A stretch of DNA of 64,000 nucleotides from JAVBKX01 sp031553835 (GTDB lineage Bacteria > Bacteroidota > Bacteroidia > Bacteroidales > Azobacteroidaceae). How positions within the stretch are numbered: position 1 is the first letter of the stretch; the number at the start of each line of letters is the position of its first letter. The notes beneath the pieces were generated by a model that saw only the letters and a program-made list of their open reading frames with translations, had not been told where the DNA came from and did no database searches. The stretch spans positions 62,001-126,000 of the forward strand of contig JAVBKX010000006.1 of NCBI GenBank assembly GCA_031553835.1, read 5' to 3'. The position numbers and the translations under genes are program-made. Of the stretch, positions 43,843-51,371 are shown in pieces.

Positions 43843-45708
43843 TTAATCAACCATTATTTTGATGCTTTTTCTTTCTCCATCGTTATCTATTAATTGCAAA
43901 ACATAAATTCCACTTTTATTTGGCGCCGTTAATGAGATTTCATTTCCATATTCTTGTTTTAATACAAGATTGCCTGTCGAATTAAATAATTGCATAAGAT
44001 AGTTTGTATGTTGGGATATTCCGGATATATGTAACTTTTCCCCGGCTTTGACTGGATTGGGCATAACGCGAATGGCATTGATTTCCTTGTTATTGAGTGT
44101 CAGAAAATAATCAGTTTCTCCTTGTTGAAAAGCGCCCATATCAACATATCTATTTCCATCAAACATACACAATACACGGGTGTAACCGTTCAAATCTCTC
44201 TTGAATATTTTATGGGCAGTAATTAAATTCACATTACCCGCTTTTAAGCAAGGGGAATTATCTTGTAGCAGAAAATTTTTATTGCCAGCATCGATAAATT
44301 TAGGATCTTGTTCGAAAATATTTGTATCTTGATTTCCCCATATAATGTTATTTTGATTGACATTCTCAGAGAGGGTTGCATTAAATTCCACGCCTTGTGT
44401 AGCATTGTACGCAATAGTGCTATTTAGAATGAGGGGCGCCGATATGTTTTCATTTTCTTTGAAAGTTTCAGCATAGATGCCATTACTTGTTTTTAATGCA
44501 GTATTACCATATATCAAACATCCCAGTACTTTGGCTCCGGCGCCTGCATAAATACCGCCTCCGATGGAAGGCGATTCATTATTTCTGACAATACAATTCA
44601 TCAATATTCCATTGTTGCAAAGGAAAGCTCCACCTCCTGCAAAATAAATATCATCCAATTGCACCGGTAATTGAAAAGCTCTGACTGATCGCACATTTTG
44701 TTGGGTGTATTTTAATGAATTGTGCTTATATCCCGATTCGAAATAATAGGTCCAAGCCAACAAATCGCCGACTTGAGTACTTGTCCAATAGCCATTTGCG
44801 AGACGTTTTTCCACACTTGATAACACATCATCAATCGAGCTTTTAGCTTGGTAAATTTCCTCCCATTCTCCGCAAGAAGGTAAATACCAGTCATCATATC
44901 CATACGCATCCAGCCTGTTGCACCATTGAGCCGCATAATTCTCATTTTTTTCATACGTTTCGGAAGAAAAGTCCATGTTAGTATCGCCCAAAGTTGCAAT
45001 TATTTTTTCCATGTTTTCTCTTCCCGATTTATCATTATCTGCCTTTTCATTTGTTGCAATATTAGGCAAAGCGGAGATGGTAGTTTGATATCCTCCCCAC
45101 TGCGTTTTTACTTCGTCTATTCCGATCGCCATTCCTTGTCGCGTATTAGAGTTGTAACTGTAAATAATTCCGGCAATTCGACTGTCTTCTTTTGCATAAA
45201 TCACATTTCCGATACCTATGTGATCGGAAGGTTTTCCATTTTGGATCACAAAACCTTCCCAGTAAGTAGGTAGTTCAAAGCCAATTAACTGTGTAAGCAC
45301 CCGTTGTTGACCTTCCCCGTCTAAAATGGATAGTTCATCATCGTTTTTTGCCATCCCTGGATAAATTCTATCAAAATTACCGTTGGATTTGGCTGTATAT
45401 CCACCCAGCACAGTAACACCTTCTTTCATTAAAAAGCGCCCTTTGTATATGCCAATGGCAACGAATACCGTATCGCCGGCCGAAGCATTATTTATAATGC
45501 TTTGCAAATTTTTATTCGCCAGCGACCAACTGGTTCCTTTCCCATATCCATTGGGTTTCACAAAATATTTTGTTTGAGCAGAAGCTGTTAATGACAATAA
45601 AAAACACAAAGGCACAAAGACACAAAGAAAAATTAACAAAAAAGCTTTGTGTTGTAGCGTCTTCGTGTTTCTTTCCAATACCTTGGATGTATTTAATGAT
45701 TGTTTCAT
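43843..45708 (-). CDS. Secreted beta-helix protein with DUF1566-like insert and type IX sorting domain
   Basis: From ATG 45708, 621 residues. A signal peptide (AFLLIFLCVFVPLCFLLS... ending ASAQ) is followed by a pectate-lyase-like right-handed beta-helix (TSWSLANKNLQSIINNASAGDTVFV, GGGIYAGAGAKVLGCLIYGNTA). It is interrupted by a Lcl/DUF1566-like segment (WYLPSCGEWEEIY, GYWTSTQ, NVRSVRAF). The C-terminal 75 residues (IRVMPNPVKAGEKLHI to GIYVLQLIDNDGERKSIKIMVD) are a type A sorting domain of type IX secretion. The hydrophobic core of the signal peptide is encoded by the repeat arms at 45602. It is 13 bases downstream of the GH95 gene, so the two are co-expressed. Confidence 0.82.
   Translation of the reverse strand: MKQSLNTSKVLERNTKTLQHKAFLLIFLCVFVPLCFLLSLTASAQTKYFVKPNGYGKGTSWSLANKNLQSIINNASAGDTVFVAIGIYKGRFLMKEGVTVLGGYTAKSNGNFDRIYPGMAKNDDELSILDGEGQQRVLTQLIGFELPTYWEGFVIQNGKPSDHIGIGNVIYAKEDSRIAGIIYSYNSNTRQGMAIGIDEVKTQWGGYQTTISALPNIATNEKADNDKSGRENMEKIIATLGDTNMDFSSETYEKNENYAAQWCNRLDAYGYDDWYLPSCGEWEEIYQAKSSIDDVLSSVEKRLANGYWTSTQVGDLLAWTYYFESGYKHNSLKYTQQNVRSVRAFQLPVQLDDIYFAGGGAFLCNNGILMNCIVRNNESPSIGGGIYAGAGAKVLGCLIYGNTALKTSNGIYAETFKENENISAPLILNSTIAYNATQGVEFNATLSENVNQNNIIWGNQDTNIFEQDPKFIDAGNKNFLLQDNSPCLKAGNVNLITAHKIFKRDLNGYTRVLCMFDGNRYVDMGAFQQGETDYFLTLNNKEINAIRVMPNPVKAGEKLHISGISQHTNYLMQLFNSTGNLVLKQEYGNEISLTAPNKSGIYVLQLIDNDGERKSIKIMVD
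45602..45670 (-). repeat. CACAAAG-type inverted repeat encoding part of a signal peptide
   Basis: Arms 45602-45627 and 45645-45670 are inverted repeats matching at 20 of 26 positions. The first arm is built of CACAAAG-type microrepeats. The whole element lies in the open frame of the beta-helix gene and is translated; the plus-strand left arm encodes LCVFVPLCF on the minus strand. Confidence 0.65.
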
Positions 45709-45721
45709 AATTGCTATCGGT

Positions 45722-48700
45722 TTATAAATTGGAAATAATATAAGTTGCTCCTTTTGTCGTAGGAAAAGATATTTTATCTCCGGAAATAATAGTCGGGGTG
45801 ATTTGATTACCACCTTGTTGACTAATATTGAAATGTTGAATGCCATTATATTTAATGATACAATCATTTCCGGAATGGGATATAATTTCCATCGTTTCCA
45901 ATACTTTATTATCCCATTGACAATTGATTTCGAAATTACCGCGTGCTTTTATGCCTTTAAAAATTCCCACAGGCCAGGCATCAGGCAATGCGGGAAGAAT
46001 TTCGATACAATCGCCCTGACTTTGCACAAGCATTTCTGTCATTCCGGCGGTAGAACCGAAGTTCCCGTCAATCTGAAAGGGTGGGTGAGTGTCGAACAAA
46101 TTGTACATGGTCGATTCTTTGAGAATTTCTTCCACTAATTTATGCGAACGATTTCCGTCGCGCAAACGCGCCCAAAAATTAATTTTCCAGGCTTTACTCC
46201 AACCTGTACCGCCATCACCTCTTGTGTTCAGTGTTTGTTTCATTGCTTCTACATAACGATCCTCTTCACCACTTCTTCCTGCAATAATCTGCGTTCCGGG
46301 ATGAAGCCAAAATAAATGATTGGCATGCCGATGTCCGCCATCGCCGGTAATGTCGCGTTTGATTTCATCTTTCCATTCCATAAATTGCCCGGAAAGTCCG
46401 ATTTGCGGGCCGGCTAATTTCGATTTAGCAATTTTGATTTCTTCCGTCTCAGGGGTATTTTTGCCTAATATTTCACTGGATTTAATCACCATATCAAATA
46501 ATTCCCAAATAATAGCCTGGTCACAAGAGGCGCCGAGGGAATATGCTCCATGTTCGGGAGAATACGATGGATTGGCTACTAAACTTCCGTCACGGGAATC
46601 GCGCCACAGATTATCGACCCAGAACAGGGCGGCCTCCAGCATCGTGTTGTAGTTTTTTTCCAGGAATTGTTTATCTTCATTAAACCGAAAATATTCCCAT
46701 ATATCCTGACAAAGCCAGGCTGCAGCAGCGGGAAAATAAAAACCTTCGTACCAATTTCCGGGTGCAGTATTTCCCCAAATATTGTTTTCATGATGATCGA
46801 CCCATCCTCTGACAAGTCTTCCATCTTGTTTGCAATAATACTGCTGAGCTGTTAATTTTCCCCTGGGTACTAAACTGTTAATGTATTCAACCAAAGGTAA
46901 ATGACAACTGCTTAAATTGGTCTGTTCGGCCAACCAGTAATTCATCTGTAAGTTGATATTCGTGTGATAATCAGCATCCCAGGGAGGAGTTAGTCCATCG
47001 GCCCATACACCTTGCAGATTGGCCGGCAGGGTATTCTCACGCGATGAAGCAATCAGCAAATACCTGCCATATTGATAATATAAAGTTTCCAAGTACAGAT
47101 TTTCTTCCGGAGTATTTGTTTTTCCGTATCCGAAAATAAGACTGTTGGTCGTTTTAACCGGAGGAACCACTATGTTGTTGAGAGAAAGTTCCATACGATT
47201 ATATAATTCTTTATAATCCTGTTGGTGCTCCGATAACAATTGGGTAAATCCTTTTTTAGATGCTGTGATAATTCGTTGATTGACAATATTTAGCGGATCT
47301 TCATTCGAGAAGTAATTGAAACTATTATCCATACATTGCACATAATTAGTTGCTGCAGACATGATGACGAGGATTTCGTCGGCGTTATTCACCGTGATTT
47401 TACCATTTGACGCCGTCATGTTTCCGCCTGTTGGAATAATTTTGAACTGTTGGGCGAATTTCAATCCTTTGCGAACTGAAGGATTATGATCTGAAGGGTA
47501 TCCGGTCAGCGTAATCATATCGTTTTCTGCAGTAATGGTAGCTTTCGATTGCAGGGTCGTAATCCAGAAAGTTTTGGACAGTTTTCCGTTTTGATCTGCC
47601 GATAATTTTATAACCATCACATTATCAGGGTAATTCATAAAATACTCGCGGGCATAAGCAATATTATCCTCCTGATAGGTTACACTTGCGAGAGCATTAT
47701 CTATATCCAATATTCGGGAATAATTGGTATAAGGCGTTAACAGAGAGGCGTTTTCATTATTCAGTATAATTTCACTTAATTGAGGCGGATTGCCTGAGGC
47801 GGAAATTTCTTTGAGAATCAATTTAAAATATTTGCAGGTAACAGTTGCCGGCAAGGTAAACGTTTTGGTTTGTCTCCTACTGTCAAATGTGATGCCGGTT
47901 TGGACGTCAAGTTTTACAAATTTCGAATCCTCATTTTCGTTTGCGCCCCACAACTCCCACGCTTTAGGATCCCGCCCGGGCACATCATTTCCGGAAACTA
48001 AGCTATACGATCCGGTAGTAAAAGGGATGTCATATTCCCATTTTATATAACAAGGAACTTGTTTAAAACCTTGATCGGCATACCATTTTGTTTCCAAATT
48101 ACCATCGAAGAGAGATACCACTTTTTCCCCGGCTCCCGGATTATCGCAATCGGATTGTATGTTGACAACCAATGGTGTGGTTATTAATGCATTAGAAATA
48201 TTCAAATTACAGATCGCCTGATATGATCCAAAATTATCTTTTTGTCCCATGAGGACATTGATCTGGCTTTTCATCTGGGCATTTTCCGTAGAATAATCGC
48301 TTGCAATCACTTTACCTGAGGCATCTAAATAAGCTGCATTCGTTTCTGAAAAAACAGTCATTTTATCTTGCAATCCCTGACGAAGATTTTGCAGATTTTG
48401 CCTGATATTGGCAGCGGTTCCTTTATGTCCACCGTCATAATTAGCGTTGGCGCCCGGTCCACCCGACCATAAAGTATGTTCGTTGAGTTGAATCACATCC
48501 ACATTGACACCACCATAGATCATGGCACCCATGTAACCATTTCCGATAGGAATGGGTAACGCTCTGTTAATTCGGAAATTAGTTCGTTCGGCATCCGGCA
48601 TTCCATCCGGAGGATTGTTATCCCACGCTTCGGCCGGAACGTCATAGATCGCTTTTAATTCCGGTTTGTTGAGTGTAATAGGATTAGTAGCCTGGCTGTT

Positions 48701-48760
48701 TGACAGCGAAGAGGTTACCAACATGGCGATGATAAGAGTAAGAAAATGTGCATTTTTCAT
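45722..48760 (-). CDS. GH95 glycoside hydrolase (alpha-L-fucosidase type) with F5/8-like insertion
   Basis: From ATG 48760, 1012 residues with a signal peptide (AHFLTLIIAMLVTSSLSNSQA). GH95 signatures are ALPIPIGNGYMGAMIYGGVNVDVIQLNEHTLWSGGP at the start, INLQMNYWLAEQTNLS mid-way and IDGNFGSTAGMTEML with the catalytic-region Asp near residue 900. GH95 enzymes release alpha-1,2-fucose or L-galactose. About residues 180-320 (VSLFDGNLETKWYAD to QLSEIILNNE) look like a discoidin F5/8C module inserted in the N-terminal beta domain. Periplasmic or extracellular. It is upstream of, and adjacent to, the type IX-sorted beta-helix gene. Confidence 0.92.
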   Translation of the reverse strand: MKNAHFLTLIIAMLVTSSLSNSQATNPITLNKPELKAIYDVPAEAWDNNPPDGMPDAERTNFRINRALPIPIGNGYMGAMIYGGVNVDVIQLNEHTLWSGGPGANANYDGGHKGTAANIRQNLQNLRQGLQDKMTVFSETNAAYLDASGKVIASDYSTENAQMKSQINVLMGQKDNFGSYQAICNLNISNALITTPLVVNIQSDCDNPGAGEKVVSLFDGNLETKWYADQGFKQVPCYIKWEYDIPFTTGSYSLVSGNDVPGRDPKAWELWGANENEDSKFVKLDVQTGITFDSRRQTKTFTLPATVTCKYFKLILKEISASGNPPQLSEIILNNENASLLTPYTNYSRILDIDNALASVTYQEDNIAYAREYFMNYPDNVMVIKLSADQNGKLSKTFWITTLQSKATITAENDMITLTGYPSDHNPSVRKGLKFAQQFKIIPTGGNMTASNGKITVNNADEILVIMSAATNYVQCMDNSFNYFSNEDPLNIVNQRIITASKKGFTQLLSEHQQDYKELYNRMELSLNNIVVPPVKTTNSLIFGYGKTNTPEENLYLETLYYQYGRYLLIASSRENTLPANLQGVWADGLTPPWDADYHTNINLQMNYWLAEQTNLSSCHLPLVEYINSLVPRGKLTAQQYYCKQDGRLVRGWVDHHENNIWGNTAPGNWYEGFYFPAAAAWLCQDIWEYFRFNEDKQFLEKNYNTMLEAALFWVDNLWRDSRDGSLVANPSYSPEHGAYSLGASCDQAIIWELFDMVIKSSEILGKNTPETEEIKIAKSKLAGPQIGLSGQFMEWKDEIKRDITGDGGHRHANHLFWLHPGTQIIAGRSGEEDRYVEAMKQTLNTRGDGGTGWSKAWKINFWARLRDGNRSHKLVEEILKESTMYNLFDTHPPFQIDGNFGSTAGMTEMLVQSQGDCIEILPALPDAWPVGIFKGIKARGNFEINCQWDNKVLETMEIISHSGNDCIIKYNGIQHFNISQQGGNQITPTIISGDKISFPTTKGATYIISNL

Positions 48761-48838
48761 AAGCAATTTTTTTATTGAAATACAAGACACAAAGGCAGAA
48801 GATTAAAAATAAAACCTTTTACCTTTACATTGGATATG

Positions 48839-48846
48839 CAAATATA
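48839..48846 (-). promoter_or_regulatory. -7 box for the GH95 operon
   Basis: TATATTTG on the minus strand about 80 bases before ATG 48760; -33 element weak. The leader between contains CACAAAG-like sequence (48787-48794). Confidence 0.4.
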
Positions 48847-48953
48847 AGGGTGTGGCATTAATATGTGAATTAAATTTCGGTTAATAAAAAATTAATCTTT
48901 TGATTGGGAAAGCAAGGATCGTGATTTTAATAAATATTAACAAAAAAGAATTT

Positions 48954-48961
48954 TATCTTTG
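48954..48961 (+). promoter_or_regulatory. -7 box for mltG
   Basis: TATCTTTG 33 bases before ATG 48995, good match to the -7 consensus; -33 region is AT-rich without a clear TTTG. Confidence 0.5.
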
Positions 48962-48994
48962 TGATCTCTAATAAGAGAGTTGAATATAAAATAT

Positions 48995-50020
48995 ATGAAG
49001 AGGAAAATTATTTGGCTCAGCCTTGCTCTGTTTGTTCTGATTATTCTTATGATCGCAGGCATTATTTACCAAAAGCTCTATGCACCGTTTTTCAACATCA
49101 AAGAAACCGTCTATGTGTACATTGATGATCGCAAAGATTACCGGGACTTACTCATGCAATTAGAATCTGTAGCTAAAGTGAAAAATATTGACTTGTTTGA
49201 GCAACTGGCCAAAACGATGAAATATCCCGAAAATATGAAAACCGGACGGTATGCTGTTTCTCCGGATATGTCATGTAAAATACTGTTGCAACGGTTGCGA
49301 AACGGAACTCAAACTCCTTGCAATATTACATTTAATAATATTCGTCTGAAAAAAGATTTGGCCGACAGGCTGGGAGAGCAAATGATGTTTGGTTCGGAAA
49401 CATTGTTGGCTCAGTTAAATGATTCTGCCGTTTGCGCTTCATTGGGATTTAATACAGAAACCGTTCTTTGTATGTTCATACCTAATACCTATCAATTGTA
49501 CTGGAATATGCCTGTAGATGGGTTTTTGAAACGGATGAAAAAAGAATATGAACGGTTTTGGACTCCCGAACGTTTGGCAAAAGCACAACAAATTCCATTG
49601 ACTCCGGTACAAGTTTCGATTTTAGCATCCATTGTAGAAGAAGAGACTGCTTCTGCCGGTGAATATCCTGTAGTTGCCGGATTGTATATCAATCGATTAA
49701 GACAAGGCATGTTGTTGCAGGCCGATCCTACGGTAAAATATGCCGTAGGTGATTTTGCATTAAAACGGATCTTAAATGTTCATTTACAAACTGAATCTCC
49801 ATATAATACTTATATGCAAAGCGGTTTGCCTCCGGGACCGATCCGGATACCTTCTATTGCAGGACTGAACGCTGTTTTGAATTATCAGGATCATCACTAT
49901 TTATATATGTGTGCGAAAGAGGATTTTTCAGGAAAACATAATTTTGCAACTACATTGGCCGAACACAACCGGAATGCTGAAAAATATCGTACAGCCTTGA
50001 ACCAGAGAGGTATTAAATAA
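48995..50020 (+). CDS. mltG: Endolytic murein transglycosylase MltG
   Basis: A 341-residue inner-membrane protein anchored by one N-terminal transmembrane helix (about residues 5-27), with the YceG/MltG domain in the periplasm. It cleaves nascent glycan strands and so helps set their length. The catalytic glutamate is expected in ILASIVEEETAS; other motifs are FIPNTYQLYWN, GLYINRLRQGMLLQADPTVKYA and YNTYMQSGLPPGPI. The frame begins with TTG at 48980, but ATG 48995 is favoured. The following gene starts 26 bases after the stop. Confidence 0.95.
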   Translation: MKRKIIWLSLALFVLIILMIAGIIYQKLYAPFFNIKETVYVYIDDRKDYRDLLMQLESVAKVKNIDLFEQLAKTMKYPENMKTGRYAVSPDMSCKILLQRLRNGTQTPCNITFNNIRLKKDLADRLGEQMMFGSETLLAQLNDSAVCASLGFNTETVLCMFIPNTYQLYWNMPVDGFLKRMKKEYERFWTPERLAKAQQIPLTPVQVSILASIVEEETASAGEYPVVAGLYINRLRQGMLLQADPTVKYAVGDFALKRILNVHLQTESPYNTYMQSGLPPGPIRIPSIAGLNAVLNYQDHHYLYMCAKEDFSGKHNFATTLAEHNRNAEKYRTALNQRGIK

Positions 50021-50046
50021 TTATTTATTCCCAATTTTGATTCTCA

Positions 50047-51261
50047 ATGAAACGATTCGTTTTTTTTCTGACATTGATTATTTCTTGTTCGTGTTTTGCT
50101 CAAACAGATTCAATTTCCATTGGGAAAAAGATAACTGATTATAAACCATCCAAATCAGAATTAATTGCAAAAGGCCGGCAGATGCTGCTTGACGAGTTTT
50201 ATGCCGGCAATATGGGTATTGTTACCAAGGTTATTGATTATTTTGACAAAGAAATCAATGATAAATATACTGTTGCTTTATGGCCGGCCGAACGGCTTTT
50301 ATTATACTATTGGGCAGGAGAATATGAAAAAATTATAGACTTCAATGCTTATCAGGTAAATGAGCTGTCTGAATCAAGAACGCAACTGATAATTCGTCCC
50401 GCAGATCATGCTGTATATTATGAAGTGGCAGCGGCAAGCGTAGAGCATTACAATGAATTACTGGATGATATTGAACAGGCCGAATTTTCGGACGAGGCAC
50501 AGGATTTTCTGGTTTTATTATTAGACAGGATACTTTCAATGGATCATCCGGATTTCATTTCAAGGGAAAAACTCAATGACAATGCTGATAAATTCATAGC
50601 GGATTACCCTTATTCTCCGATGACCGACATTGTAAAACAATATGTATTAGACAGATGGGAGATAGGAGACTGGGTTTTTGGAGTTAATTTTGGAGGAGGA
50701 TATACTTTTACATCCGGTAATATGACCGATTATTTCAGACCCCAAGCGAATATTTGTATGTCGGCAGATGTTTATTACAAACGCAGCGCCTTTTATTTTA
50801 TGATACAAGGTGGTTTTGGTGACCTGCATAAAGATATCAGGATAAATGATGTAGATGTGTGGGAAAAAGGCACGCCGTCGGATGTTACTTCTATTGGTTT
50901 ATGTCTGGGATATTCTATTTTTGATAATGCACGTTTAAGGATTACTCCTTTTGCGGGAGTTTCATTTGGCTTTGCCGAGCCAACAACATCAAACGATGAT
51001 GAGGATGTGGAGCCATATTTGAAAGATTTTTCAATCGGCACATCTGTTTCTCAAATGTTTGGACTCAATGTTACTTATCGTTTCAAAGATCCTACAAAAC
51101 CGGAGGACCATTATTATAGCATGGGTAGTTGGGGAATGAACCTGAGAGTCTCATACATCCCTTCTATATTGCGTCATGAAGGAAATCAATACGCCGGAGA
51201 TGTTATTTTTTTGAGTCTTGGTGTAAATATAGATGCATTTAACCTGAAAAAAAAGAAATAA
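50047..51261 (+). CDS. Exported protein of unknown function, probable outer-membrane beta-barrel
   Basis: Not recognised. 404 residues with a signal peptide (FVFFLTLIISCSCFAQ). Residues 25-200 look helical, and 205-404 contain repeated amphipathic strands (WVFGVNFGGGYTFTSGN, AFYFMIQGGFGDL, LRITPFAGVSFGFAE, FGLNVTYRF, GMNLRVSYI). The last strand is followed by a basic KKKK tail rather than the usual terminal aromatic residue. It is probably co-transcribed with mltG. The next gene, clpB, has its own promoter-like region. Confidence 0.65.
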   Translation: MKRFVFFLTLIISCSCFAQTDSISIGKKITDYKPSKSELIAKGRQMLLDEFYAGNMGIVTKVIDYFDKEINDKYTVALWPAERLLLYYWAGEYEKIIDFNAYQVNELSESRTQLIIRPADHAVYYEVAAASVEHYNELLDDIEQAEFSDEAQDFLVLLLDRILSMDHPDFISREKLNDNADKFIADYPYSPMTDIVKQYVLDRWEIGDWVFGVNFGGGYTFTSGNMTDYFRPQANICMSADVYYKRSAFYFMIQGGFGDLHKDIRINDVDVWEKGTPSDVTSIGLCLGYSIFDNARLRITPFAGVSFGFAEPTTSNDDEDVEPYLKDFSIGTSVSQMFGLNVTYRFKDPTKPEDHYYSMGSWGMNLRVSYIPSILRHEGNQYAGDVIFLSLGVNIDAFNLKKKK

Positions 51262-51288
51262 GTAGCACTCTGCATTTATTTATAGTTT

Positions 51289-51339
51289 CAAAGGATTATG
51301 TCAAAATGTCAGTATTTGAACATTGGCAAGTCCTTTGCT
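51289..51339 (+). promoter_or_regulatory. Sigma-54-like -24/-12 sequence and overlapping hairpin before clpB
   Basis: TTGGCAAGTCCTTTGCT (51323-51339) has GG and GC separated by exactly 10 bases and matches the -24/-12 pattern TTGGCA...TTGCT. The ATG of clpB is 33 bases downstream. The promoter is also the right arm of an imperfect hairpin: CAAAGGA (51289-51295) pairs with TCCTTTG (51331-51337), and further inner pairs can be drawn. No -7 TAnnTTTG box is evident in the 110-base gap. Confidence 0.45.
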
Positions 51340-51371
51340 GTTTTTAAAACGACTACAAATACAGATAAATT

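Noticed and set aside
43843..45867. Long form of the beta-helix gene starting at 45867
   Set aside because: It would overlap the end of the GH95 gene by about 145 bases and put 53 residues before the signal peptide; ATG 45708 is preferred.
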